Below are positions 26,379 to 39,168 of a stretch of DNA of 64,000 nucleotides, piece after piece. The position numbers and the translations under genes are program-made. Numbering within the stretch: the stretch's first letter is position 1; the number at the start of each line of letters is the position of its first letter. The DNA is from Paragordius varius (taxonomy: Eukaryota; Nematomorpha): assembly GCA_964247055.1 (NCBI GenBank), contig OZ176050.1, positions 992,001 to 1,056,000 of the forward strand, given 5' to 3'. The notes under the pieces were generated by a model. The model searched no databases. It was not told the DNA's origin and worked only from the letters and a program-made list of their open reading frames with translations.

Positions 26379-28276
26379 AATCCAAATTTGATCAGGTGAT
26401 GTCACTATAATTTTTTTGGGTAGCCCTATGGTAGTTCCATCATCACCCCAAATATTTTGGGGATCGGACTATAAATGTAATTTTTATGAATTTTTTAAAT
26501 ATTTAAAAAATTTATTTTATTTTATTTTAAAAATAAAAATGGCTACCTAAAATCCAAATTTGATCAAGTGATGTCACCATAATTTTTTTTGGGTAGCCAT
26601 ATGGTAGTTCCATCATCACACCAAATACTTTGGGGATCGGACTATAAATGTAATTTTAATGAATTTTTTACATATTTAAAAAATTTATTTTATAAGATTT
26701 TAAAAATAAAAATGGCTACCTAAAATCCAAATTTGATCAGGTGATGTCACCATATTTTTTTTGGGTAGCCCTATGGTAGTTCCATCATCACCCCAAATAT
26801 TTTCGAGATCGGAGTATAAATGTAGTTTTTATAAATTTTTTAAATATTTAAAAAATTTATTTTATAAGATTTTAAAAATAAAATAGCTACCTAAAATCCA
26901 AATTTGATCAGGTGATGTCACCATAATTTATTTGGGTAGCCCTATGGTAGTTCCATCATCACCCCAAATATTTTCGAGATCGGAGTATAAATGTAATTTT
27001 TATGAATTTTTTAAATATTTAAAAAATTTATTTTATACGATTTTAAAAATAAAAATGGCTACCTAAAATCCAAATTTGATCAGGTGATGTCGCCATAATT
27101 TTTTTTGGGTAGCCCTATGGTAGTTCCATCATAACCCCAAATATTTTTGAGATCGGACTTTAAATGTAATTTTTATGAATTTTTTAAATATTTAAAAAAT
27201 TTATTTTATACGATTTTAAAAATAAAAATGGCTACCTAAAATCCAAATTTGATCAGGTGATGTCGCCATAATTTATTTGGGTAGCCCTATGGTAGTTCCA
27301 TCATCACCCCAAATACTTTTGAGATCGGAGTATAAATGTAATTTTTATGAATTTTTTAAATATTTAAAAAATTTATTTTATACGATTTTAAAAATAAAAA
27401 TGGCTACCTAAAATCCAAATTTGATCAGGTGATGTCACTATAATTTTTTTGGGTAGCCCTATGGTAGTTCCATCATCACCCCAAATATTTTGGGGATCGG
27501 ACTATAAATGTAATTTTTATGAATTTTTTAAATATTTAAAAAATTTATTTTATACGATTTTAAAAATAAAAATGGCTACCTAAAATCCAAATTTGATCAG
27601 GTGATGTCACCATAATTTTTTTTGGGTAACCCTATGGTGGTTCCATCATCACCCCAAATATTTTTGAGATCGGACTTTAAATGTAATTTTTATGAATTTT
27701 TTAAATATTTAAAAAATTTATTTTATACGATTTTAAAAATAAAAATGGCTACCTAAAATCCAAATTTGATCAGGTGATGTCACCATAATTTTTTTTGGGT
27801 AGCCATATGGTAGTTCCATCATCACACCAAATACTTTGGGGATCGGACTATAAATGTAATTTTTATGAATTTTTTAAATATTTAAAAAATTTATTTTATA
27901 CGATTTTAAAAATAAAAATGGCTACCTAAAATCCAAATTTGATCAGGTGATGTCACCATAATTTTTTTTTGGGTAGCCCTATGGTAGTTCCATCATCACC
28001 CCAAATATTTTCGAGATGGGAGTATAAATGTAATTTTTATAAATTTTTTAAATATTTAAAAAATTTATTTTATAAGATTTCAAAAATAAAAATGGCTTCC
28101 TTAAATCCAAATTTGATCAGGTGATGTCGCCATAATTTTTTTTGGGTAGCCCTATAGTAGTTCCATCATCACCCCAAATATTTTTGAGATCGGAGTATAA
28201 ATGTAATTTTTATGAATTTTTTAAATATTTAAAAAATTTATTTTATACGATTTTAAAAATAAAAATGGCTACCTAA
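26379..28276. repeat. 11-monomer HOR unit (1898 bp)
   Basis: This starts a different higher-order order. Markers: GTCACTATAA; GATCAAGTG with AGCCATATGG, TTTTAATGAATT and TTACATATT (26671); an AAAATAGCTACC type that lacks a G and an A; CATAACC; GTCACTATAA again; GGTAACC with GGTGG; AGCCATATGG with CACACC; GATGGGAG with GGCTTCCTTAAATCC. The next unit starts at 28277 in the same order. Confidence 0.8.
26511..26528. repeat. Satellite monomer with an internal (TTTTA) run
   Basis: Where other monomers read TTTATTTTATACGATTTT, this one reads TTTATTTTATTTTATTTT: ACG has become TTT. The change creates about 3.5 units of the same pentanucleotide that forms the neighbouring array 17 kb away. It shows that the satellite is only three bases from a short (TTTTA)n tract. 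Confidence 0.85.
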
Positions 28277-30345
28277 AATCCAAATTTGATCAGGTGATGT
28301 CACTATAATTTTTTTGGGTAGCCCTATGGTAGTTCCATCATCACCCCAAATATTTTGGGGATCGGACTATAAATGTAATTTTTATGAATTTTTTAAATAT
28401 TTAAAAAATTTATTTTATACGATTTTAAAAATAAAAATGGCTACCTAAAATCCAAATTTGATCAAGTGATGTCACCATAATTTTTTTTGGGTAGCCATAT
28501 GGTAGTTCCATCATCACACCAAATACTTTGGGGATCGGACTATAAATGTAATTTTAATGAATTTTTTACATATTTAAAAAATATATTTTATAAGATTTTA
28601 AAAATAAAAATGGCTACCTAAAATCCAAATTTGATCAGGTGATGTCACCATAATTTTTTTTGGGTAGCCCTATGGTAGTTCCATCATCACCCCAAATATT
28701 TTCGAGATCGGAGTATAAATGTAATTTTTATAAATTTTTTAAATATTTAAAAAATTTATTTTATAAGATTTTAAAAATAAAATAGCTACCTAAAATCCAA
28801 ATTTGATCAGGTGATGTCACCATAATTTATTTGGGTAGCCCTATGGTAGTTCCATCATCACCCCAAATATTTTCGAGATCGGAGTATAAATGTAATTTTT
28901 ATGAATTTTTTAAATATTTAAAAAATTTATTTTATACGATTTTAAAAATAAAAATGGCTACCTAAAATCCAAATTTGATCAGGTGATGTCGCCATAATTT
29001 TTTTTGGGTAGCCCTATGGTAGTTCCATCATAACCCCAAATATTTTTGAGATCGGACTTTAAATGTAATTTTTATGAATTTTTTAAATATTTAAAAAATT
29101 TATTTTATACGATTTTAAAAATAAAAATGGCTACCTAAAACCAAATTTGATCAGGTGATGTCGCCATAATTTTTTTTGGGTAGCCCTATAGAAGTTCCAT
29201 CATAACCCCAAATACTTTTGAGATCGGAGTATAAATGTAATTTTTATGAATTTTTTAAATATTTAAAAAATTTATTTTATACGATTTTAAAAATAAAAAT
29301 GGCTACCTAAAACCAAATTTGATCAGGTGATGTCGCCATAATTTTTTTTGGGTAGCCCTATAGAAGTTCCATCATCACCCCAAATACTTTTGAGATCGGA
29401 GTATAAATGTAATTTTTATGAATTTTTTAAATATTTAAAAAATTTATTTTATACGATTTTAAAAATAAAAATGGCTACCTAAAATCCAAATTTGATCAGG
29501 TGATGTCACTATAATTTTTTTGGGTAGCCCTATGGTAGTTCCATCATCACCCCAAATATTTTGGGGATCGGACTATAAATGTAATTTTTATGAATTTTTT
29601 AAATATTTATAAAATTTATTTTATACGATTTTAAAAATAAAAATGGCTACCTAAAATCCAAATTTGATCAGGTGATGTCACCATAATTTTTTTTGGGTAA
29701 CCCTATGGTGGTTCCATCATCACCCCAAATATTTTTGAGATCGGACTTTAAATGTAATTTTTATGAATTTTTTAAATATTTAAAAAATTTATTTTATACG
29801 ATTTTAAAAATAAAAATGGCTACCTAAAATCCAAATTTGATCAGGTGATGTCACCATAATTTTTTTTGGGTAGCCATATGGTAGTTCCATCATCACACCA
29901 AATACTTTGGGGATCGGACTATAAATGTAATTTTTATGAATTTTTTAAATATTTAAAAAATTTATTTTATACGATTTTAAAAATAAAAATGGCTACCTAA
30001 AATCCAAATTTGATCAGGTGATGTCACCATAATTTATTTGGGTAGCCCTATGGTAGTTCCATCATAACCCCAAATATTTTTGAGATCGGACTTTAAATGT
30101 AATTTTTATGAATTTTTTAAATATTTAAAAAATTTATTTTATACGATTTTAAAAATAAAAATGGCTACCTGAAATCCAAATTTGATCAGGTGATGTCGCC
30201 ATAATTTTTTTTGGGTAGCCCTATAGTAGTTCCATCATCACCCCAAATATTTTTGAGATCGGAGTATAAATGTAATTTTTATGAATTTTTTAAATATTTA
30301 AAAAATTTATTTTATACGATTTTAAAAATAAAAATGGCTACCTAA
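28277..30345. repeat. 12-monomer HOR unit (2069 bp)
   Basis: It follows the order of 26379-28276 with an extra monomer. The TTACATATT marker is at 28569 and next at 30638. Two adjacent monomers near 29136 and 29308 start AACCAAATTTG (TC region shortened) and carry CTATAGAAG; they are a tandem duplicate of one type. The segment ends with CTACCTGAAATCC and CTATAGTAG types before GTCACTATAA restarts at 30346. Confidence 0.8.
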
Positions 30346-31381
30346 AATCCAAATTTGATCAGGTGATGTCACTATAATTTTTTTGGGTAGCCCTATGGTA
30401 GTTCCATCATCACCCCAAATATTTTGGGGATCGGACTATAAATGTAATTTTTATGAATTTTTTAAATATTTAAAAAATTTATTTTATACGATTTTAAAAA
30501 TAAAAATGGCTACCTAAAATCCAATTTTGATCAAGTGATGTCACCATAATTTTTTTTGGGTAGCCATATGGTAGTTCCATCATCACACCAAATACTTTGG
30601 GGATCGGACTATAAATGTAATTTTAATGAATTTTTTACATATTTAAAAAATTTATTTTATAAGATTTTAAAAATAAAAATGGCTACCTAAAATCCAAATT
30701 TGATCAGGTGATGTCACCATAATTTTTTTTGGGTAGCCCTATGGTAGTTCCATCATCACCCCAAATATTTTGGGGATCGGACTATAAATGTAATTTTTAT
30801 GAATTTTTTAAATATTTAAAAAATTTATTTTATAATATTTTAAAAATAAAAATGGCTACCTAAAATCCAAATTTGCTCAGGTGATGTCTCCATAATTTTT
30901 TTTGGGTAGCCCTATGGTAGTTCCATCATCACCCAAATATTTTGGGGATCGGACTATAAATGTAATTTTTATGAATTTTTTAAATATTTAAAAAATTTAT
31001 TTTATACGATTTTAAAAATAAAAATGGCTACCTAAAATCCAAATTTGATCAGGTGATGTCACCATAATTTTTTTTGGGTAGCCCTATGGTAGTTCCATCA
31101 TCACCCCAAATATTTTCGAGATCGGAGTATAAATGTAATTTTTATGAATTTTTTAAATATTTAAAAAATTTATTTTATACGATTTTAAAAATAAAAATGG
31201 CTACCTAAAATACAAATTTGATCAGGTGATGTCACCATAATTTTTTTTGGGTAACCCTATGGTGGTTCCATCATCACCCCAAATATTATTGAGATCGGAC
31301 TTTAAATGTAATTTTTATGAATTTTTTAAATATTTAAAAAATTTATTTTATACGATTTTAAAAATAAAAATGGCTACCTAA
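30346..31381. repeat. Partial third HOR unit, 6 monomers
   Basis: It starts as in the two preceding units (GTCACTATAA, then GATCAAGTG with TTACATATT at 30638), then departs. Private changes include ATAATATTTTAAAA (near 30833), TTTGCTCAGGTGATGTCTCC (near 30873) and a monomer with CACCCAAATATTTTGGGG. From about 31206 monomers begin AATACAAATTTG, which leads into the next block. Confidence 0.7.
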
Positions 31382-32415
31382 AATACAAATTTCATCAGGT
31401 GATGTCACCATAATTTTTTTTGGGTAACCCTATGGTGGTTCCATCATCACCCCAAATATTTTTGAGATCGGACTGTAAATGTAATTTTTATGAATTTTTT
31501 AAATATTTAAAAAATTTATTTTATACGATTTTAAAAATAAAAATGGATACCTAAAATCCAAATTTGATCAGGTGATGTCGCCATAATTTTTTTTGGGTAG
31601 CCCTATGGTAGTTCCATCATCACCCCAAATATTTTGAGGATCGGACTATAAATGTAATTTTTATGAATTTTATGAATATTTAAAAAAATTTTTTTATACG
31701 ATTTTAAAAATAAAAATGGCTACCTAAAATCCAAATTTGATCAGGTGATGTCGCCATAATTTTTTTGGGTAGCCCTATGGTAGTTCCATCATCCCCAAAT
31801 ATTTTTAGGATCGGACTTTAAATGTAATTTTTATGAATTTTTTAAATATTTAAAAAATTTATTTTATACAATTTTAAAAATAAAAATGGCTACCTAAAAT
31901 CCAAATTCGATCAGGTGATGTTGCCATAATTTTTTTTGGGTAGCCATATAGTAGTTCCATCATCACCCCAAATATTTTTGAGATCGGACTATAATTGTAA
32001 TTTTTATTAATTTTTTAAATATTTAAAAAATTTATTTTATACGATTTTAAAAATAAAAATGGCTACCTAAAATACAAATTTGATCAGGTGATGTCACCAT
32101 AATTTTTTTTGGGTAACCCTATGGTGGTTCCATCATCACCCCAAATATTTTTGAGATCAGACTTTAAATGTAATTTTTATGAATTTTTTAAATATTTAAA
32201 AAATTTATTTTATACGATTTTAAAAATAAAAATGGCTACCTAAAATACAAATTTGATCAGGTGATGTCACCATAATTTTTTTTGGGTAACCCTATGGTGG
32301 TTCCATCATCACCCCAAATATTTTTGAGATCGGACTTTAAATGTAATTTTATGAATTTTTTAAATATTTAAAAAATTTATTTTATACGATTTTAAAAATA
32401 AAAATGGCTACCTAA
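31382..32415. repeat. Six-monomer block with GGATACC variant, copy 1 (1034 bp)
   Basis: Markers are GGATACCTAAAATCC (31545), TTTTGAGGATCGG followed by TTTTATGAATATTT, which breaks the A/T palindrome, CATCATCCCCAAAT with TTTTTAGGATCGG, GATGTTGCC with AGCCATATAG, and AATACAAATTTG types. GGATACC also breaks the GGCTACC arm of the inverted repeat. Confidence 0.85.
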
Positions 32416-33277
32416 AATACAAATTTGATCAGGTGATGCCACCATAATTTTTTTTGGGTAACCCTATGGTGGTTCCATCATCACCCCAAATATTTTTGAG
32501 ATCGGACTGTAAATGTAATTTTTATGAATTTTTTAAATATTTAAAAAATTTATTTTATACGATTTTAAAAATAAAAATGGATACCTAAAATCCAAATTTG
32601 ATCAGGTGATGTCGCCATAATTTTTTTTGGGTAGCCCTATGGTAGTTCCATCATCACCCCAAATATTTTGAGGATCGGACTATAAATGTAATTTTTATGA
32701 ATTTTATGAATATTTAAAAAATTTTTTTTATACGATTTTAAAAATAAAAATGGCTACCTAAAATTCAAATTTGATCAGGTGATGTCGCCATAATTTTTTT
32801 GGGTAGCCCTATGGTAGTTCCATCATCCCCAAATATTTTTAGGATCGGACTTTAAATGTAATTTTTATGAATTTTTTAAATATTTAAAAAATTTATTTTA
32901 TACAATTTTAAAAATAAAAATGGCTACCTAAAATCCAAATTTGATCAGGTGATGTTGCCATAATTTTTTTTGGGTAGCCATATAGTAGTTCCATCATCAC
33001 CCCAAATATTTTTGAGATCGGACTATAATTGTAATTTTTATGAATTTTTTAAATATTTAAAAAATTTATTTTATACGATTTTAAAAATAAAAATGGCTAC
33101 CTAAAATACAAATTTGATCAGGTGATGTCACCATAATTTTTTTTGGGTAACCCTATGGTGGTTCCATCATCACCCCAAATATTTTTGAGATCAGACTTTA
33201 AATGTAATTTTTATGAATTTTTTAAATATTTAAAAAATTTATTTTATACGATTTTAAAAATAAAAATGGCTACCTAA
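32416..33277. repeat. Copy 2 of the GGATACC block, 5 monomers
   Basis: It repeats the first five monomers of 31382-32415 at an offset of 1034 bp (GGATACC at 32579). The sixth is missing; a GTCGCC, TTGTCGAG monomer with the private change GTTCGATCATC follows at 33278. Confidence 0.85.
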
Positions 33278-35392
33278 AATCCAAATTTGATCAGGTGATG
33301 TCGCCATAATTTTTTTTGGGTAGCCCTATGGTAGTTCGATCATCACCCCAAATATTGTCGAGATCGGAGTATAAATGTAATTTTTTTGAATTTTTTAAAT
33401 ATTTAAAAAATTTATTTTATACGATTTTAAAAATAAAAATGGCTACCTAAAATCCACATTGATCAGGTGATGTCACCATAATTTTTTTTGGGTAGCCCTA
33501 TGGTACATCATCACCCCAAATATTTTCGAGATCGGAGTATAAATGTAATTTTTATGAATTTTTTAAATATTTAAAAAATTTATTTTATACGATTTTAAAA
33601 ATAAAAATGGCTACCTAAAATCCAAATTTGATCATATGATGTCACCATAATTTTTTTTGGGTAGCCCTATGGTAGTTCCATCATCACCCCAAATATTTTC
33701 GAGATCGGAGTATAAATGTAATTTTTATGAATTTTTTAAATATTTAAAAAATTTATTTTATACGATTTTAAAAATAAAAATGGCTACCTAAAATCCAAAT
33801 TTGATCATATGATGTCACCATAATTTTTTTTGGGTAGCCCTATGGTAGTTCCATCATCACCCCAAATATTTTCGAGATCGGAGTATATATGTAATTTTTA
33901 TGGATTTTATAAATATTTAAAAAATTTATTTTATACGATTTTAAAAATAAAAATGGCTACCTAAAATCCAAATTTGATCAGGTGATGTCACCATAATTTT
34001 TTTGGGTAGCCCTATGGTAGTTCCATCATCACCCTAAATATTTTTGAGATCTGACTTTAAATGTAATTTTTATGAATTTTTTAAATATTTAAAAAATTTA
34101 TTTTATACGATTTTAAAAATAAAAATGGCTACCTAAAATCCAAATTTGATCAGGTGATGTCACCATAATTTTTTTAGGTAGCCCTATGGTAGTTCCATCA
34201 TCACCCCAAATGAGATCGGACTATAATTGTAATTTTTATGAATTTTTTAAATATTTAAAAAATTTATTCTATACGATTTTAAAAATAAAAATGGCTACCT
34301 AAAATCCAAATTTGATCAGGTGATGTCACCATAATTTTTTTAGGTAGCCCTATGGTAATTCCATCATCACCCTAAATATTTTTGAGATCGGACTATAATT
34401 GTAATTTTTATGAATTTTTTAAATATTTAAAAAATTTATTTTATACGATTTTAAAAATAAAAATGGCTACCTAAAATCCAAATTTGATCAGGTGATGTCA
34501 CCATAATTTTTTTTGGGTAGCCCTATGGTAGTTCCATCATCACCCCAAATATTTTCGAGATCGGAGTATATATGTAATTTTTATGGATTTTATAAATATT
34601 TAAAAAATTTATTTTATACGATTTTAAAAATAAAAATGGCTACCTAAAATCCAAATTTGATCAGGTGATGTCACCATAATTTTTTTGGGTAGCCCTATGG
34701 TAGTTCCATCATCACCCTAAATATTTTTGAGATCGGACTTTAAATGTAATTTTTATGAATTTTTTAAATATTTAAAAAATTTATTTTATACGATTTTAAA
34801 AATAAAAATGGCTACCTAAAATCCAAATTTGATCAGGTGATGTCACCATAATTTATTTTGGGTAGCCCTATGGTAGTTCCATCATCACCCCAAATATTTT
34901 CGAGATCGGACTATAATTGTAATTTTTATGAATTTTTTAAATATTTAAAAAATTTATTCTATACGATTTTAAAAATAAAAATGGCTACCTAAAATCCAAA
35001 TTTAATCAGGTGATGTGGCCATAATTTTTTTTGGGTAGCCCTATGGTAGTTCCATCATCACCCCAAATGAGATCGGACTATAATTGTAATTTTTATGAAT
35101 TTTTTAAATATTTAAAAAATTTATTCTATACGATTTTAAAAATAAAAATGGCTACCTAAAATCCAAATTTGATCAGGTGATGTCACCATAATTTTTTTAG
35201 GTAGCCCTATGGTAATTCCATCATCACCCTAAATATTTTTGAGATCGGACTTTAAATGTAATTTTTATGAATTTGTAAAATATTTTTAAAAAATTTATTT
35301 TATACGATATTAAAAATAAAAATGGCCACCTAAAATCCAAATTTGATCAGGTGATGTGGCCATAATTTTTTTTGGGTAGCCCTATGGTAGTT
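33278..35392. repeat. Diverged satellite segment, about 12 monomers
   Basis: Small indels become frequent. Examples are AATCCACATTGATC (near 33457), GGTACATCATC with the GTTC region lost (near 33503), CCCCAAATGAGATCGG lacking about nine bases (near 34205 and 35065), and GAATTTGTAAAATATTTTTAAA in the palindrome (near 35270). Types with TTTTAGGTAGCC (near 34172 and 34339) form the perfect 12-base inverted repeat. GATGTGGCC and AATTTAATCAGG types begin here. The order is irregular. Confidence 0.7.
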
Positions 35393-38300
35393 CCATCATT
35401 ACCCCAAATATTTTTGAGATCGGAGTATAAATGTAATTTTTATGGATTTTATAAATATTTAAAAAATTTATTTTATACGATTTCAAAAATAAAAATGGCT
35501 ACCTAAAATCCAAATTTGATCAGGTGATGTCGCCATAATTTTTTTTGGGTAGCCCTATGGTAGTTCCATCATCACCCCAAATATTTTTGTGATCGGACTG
35601 TAAATGTAATATTTATGAATTTTTTACATATTTAAAAAATTTATTTTATACGATTTTAAAAATAAAAATGGCTACCTAAAATCCAAATTTGATCAGGTGA
35701 TGTAACCATAATTTTTTTGGGTAGCCTTATGGTAGCTCCATCATCACCCCAAATATTTTTAAGATCGGACTTTAAATGTAATTTTTATGAATTTTGTAAA
35801 TATTTAAAAAATTTATTTTATACGATTTTAAAAATAAAAATGGCTACCTAAAATCCAAATTTAATCAGGTGATGTGGCCATAATTTTTTTTGGGTAGCCC
35901 TATGGTAGTTTCATCATCACCCCAAATATTTTGAGATGGGACTATAATTGTAATTTTTATGAATTTTTTAAATATTTAAAAAATTTATTCTATACGATTT
36001 TAAAAATAAATATGGCTACCTAAAATCCAAATTTGATCAGGTGATGTCGCCATAATTTTTTTTGGGTAGCCCTATGGTAGTTCCATCATCACCCCAAATA
36101 TTTTTAAGATCGGACTGTAAATGTAGTTTTCATGAATTTTTTAAATATTTAAAAAATTTATTTTATACGATTTTAAAAATAAAAATGGCTACCTAAAATC
36201 CAAATTTGATCAGGTGATGTCGCCATAATTTTTTTTGGGTAGCCCCATGGTAGTTCCATCATCACCCCAAATACTTTGGGGATCGGAGTATAAATGTAAT
36301 TTTTATAAATTTTTTAAATATTTAAAAAATTTATTTTATAAGATTTTAAAAATAAAAATGGCTACCTAAAATCCAAATTTGATCAGGTGATGTCACCATA
36401 ATTTATTTGGGTAGCCCTATGGTAGTTCCATCATCACCCCAAATATTTTTGAGATCGGACTGTAAATGTAATTTTCATGAATTTTTTAAATATTTAAAAA
36501 ATTTATTTTATACCTTTTTAATAAAAATGGCTACCTAAAATCCAAATTTGATCAGGTGATGTCGCCATAATTTTTTTTGGGTAGCCCTATGGTAGTTCCA
36601 TCATCCCTCCAAATATTTTTGAGATCGGACTTTAAATGTAATTTTTATGAATTTTTTAAATATTTAAAAAATTTATTTTATACGATTTAAAAAATAAAAA
36701 TGGCTATCTAAAATCCAAATTTGATCAGGTGATGTCACCATAATTTTTTTTGGGTAGCCCTATGGTAGTTCCATCATCACCCCAAATATTTTTGAGATCG
36801 GACTATAATTGTAATTTTTATGAATTTTTTAAATATTTAAAAAATTTATTCTATACGATTTTAAAAATAAAAATGGCTACCTAAAATCCAAATTTAATCA
36901 GGTGATGTGGCCATAATTTTTTTTGGGTTCCCCTATGGTAGTTACATCATCACCCCAAATGAGATCGGACTATAATTGTAATTTTTATGAATTTTTTAAA
37001 TATTTAAAAAATTTATTCTATACGATTTTAAAAATAAAAATGGCTACCTAAAATCCTAATTTGATCAGGTGATGTCACCATAATTTTTTTAGGTAGCCCT
37101 ATGGTAATTCCATCATCACCCTAAATATTTTTGAGATCGGACTTTAAATGTAATTTTTATGAATTTTTAAAATATTTAAAAAATTTATTTTATACGATAT
37201 TACAAATAAAAATGGCCACCTAACAAATTTGATCAGGTGATGTCGCCATAATTTTTATTTGGTAGCCCTATGGTAGTTCCATCATCACCCCAAATATTGT
37301 CGAGATCGGAGTATAAATGTAATTTTTTTGAATTTTTTAAATATTTAAAAAATTTATTTTATACGATTTCAAAAATAAAAATGGCTACCTAAAATCCAAA
37401 TTTGATCAGGTGATGTCACCATAATTTTTTTTGGGTAGCCTTATGGTAGCTCCATCATCACCCCAAATATTTTTAAGATCGGACTATAAATGTAATTTTT
37501 ATGAATTTTTTAAATATTTAAAAAATTTATTTTATACGATTTTAAAAATAAAAATGGCTACCTAAAATCCAAATTTGATCAGGTGATGTCGCCATAATTT
37601 TTTTTTGGTAGCCCTATGGTAGTTCCATCATCACCCCAAATATTTTTGAGATCGGACTGTAAATGTAATTTTCATGAATTTTTTAAATATTTAAAAAATT
37701 TATTTTATACCTTTTTAATAAAAATGGCTACCTAAAATCCAAATTTGATCAGGTGATGTCGCCATAATTTTTTTTGGGTAGCCCTATGGTAGTTCCATCA
37801 TCACCCCAAATATTTTTGAGATCGGAGTATAAATGTAATTTTTATGGATTTTATAAATATTTAAAAAATTTATTTTATACGATTTCAAAAATAAAAATGG
37901 CTACCTAAAATCCAAATTTGATCAGGTGATGTCGCCATAATTTTTTTTGGGTAGCCCTATGGTAGTTCCATCATCACCCCAAATATTTTTGAGATCGGAC
38001 TGTAAATGTAATTTTCATGAATTTTTTAAATATTTAAAAAATTTATTTTATACGTTTTAAAAATAAAAATGGCTACCTAAAATCCAAATTTGATCAGGTG
38101 ATGTCGCCATAATTTTTATTTGGTAGCCCTATGGTAGTTCCATCATCACCCCAAATATTGTCGAGATCGGAGTATAAATGTAATTTTTTTGAATTTTTTA
38201 AATATTTAAAAAATTTATTTTTTACGATTTTAAAAATAAAAATGGCTACCTAACAAATTTGATCAGGTGATGTCGCCATAATTTTTTTTTGGGTAGCCCT

Positions 38301-39168
38301 ATGGTAGTTCCATCACCCCAAATATTTTTGAGATTGGACTGTAAATGTAATTTTCATGAATTTTTTAAATATTTAAAAAATTTATTTTATACCTTTTTAA
38401 AAATAAAAATGGCTACCTAAAATCCAAATTTGATCAGGTGATGTCGCCATAATTTTTTTTGGGTAGCCTTATGGTAGTTCCATCATCCCTCCAAATATTT
38501 TTGAGATCAGACTTTAAATGTAATTTTTATGAATTTTTTAAATATTTAAAAAATTTATTTTATACGATTTAAAAAATAAAAATGGCTACCTAAAATCCAA
38601 ATTTGATCAGGTGATGACGCCATAATTTTTTTTGGGTAGCCCTATGGTAGTTCCATCATCACCCCAAATATTTTTGAGATCGGACTTTAAATGTAATTTT
38701 TATGATTTTTTTAAATTTAAAAAATTTATTCTATACGATTTTAAAAATAAAAATAACTACCTAAAATCCAAATTTGATCAGGTGTTGTCACCATAATTTT
38801 TTTGGGTAGCCCTCTGGTAGCTCCATCATCACCCCAAATATTTTTAAGATCGGACTTTAAATGTAATTTTTATGAATTTTTTAAATATTTAAAAAATTTA
38901 TTTTATACGATTTTAAAAATAAAAATGGCTACCTAAAATCCAAATTTAATCAGGTGATGTGGCCATAATTTTTTTTGGGTAGCCCTATGGTAGTTCCATC
39001 ATCACCCCAAATATTTTTGAGATCGGACTATAATTGTAATTTTTATAAATTTTTTAAATATTTAAAAAATTTATTCTATACTATTTTAAAAATAAAAATG
39101 GCTACCTAAAATCCAAATTTGATCAGGTGATGTCACCATAATTTTTTTTGGGTAGCCTTATGGTAGCT
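35393..39168. repeat. Large satellite duplication, copy 1 (3776 bp)
   Basis: About 22 monomers that recur immediately downstream. Matching rare variants at offset 3776: TTTTTGTGATCGG with AATATTTATG (35589 and 39365) and GGGTTCCCCTATGG with GTTACATC (36925 and 40701). After the extra monomer at 37393 the offset falls to 3603, for example GATTTTTTTAAATTTAAA (38701 and 42304). Included are types with TATACCTTTTTAATAAAA and CTACCTAACAAATTTG. The left breakpoint is inside a monomer, between GGTAGTTCCATC and CATTACC. Confidence 0.9.
37393..37565. repeat. Single monomer present in copy 1 only
   Basis: This 173-bp monomer (GTCACC, AGCCTTATGGTAGCTCC) sits between a TTTATTTGGTAG type and a TTTTTTTTTGGTAG type. 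In copy 2 those two types are adjacent (junction at 41168/41169). It is a clean one-monomer difference between two otherwise matching 3.7-kb copies. Confidence 0.85.
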
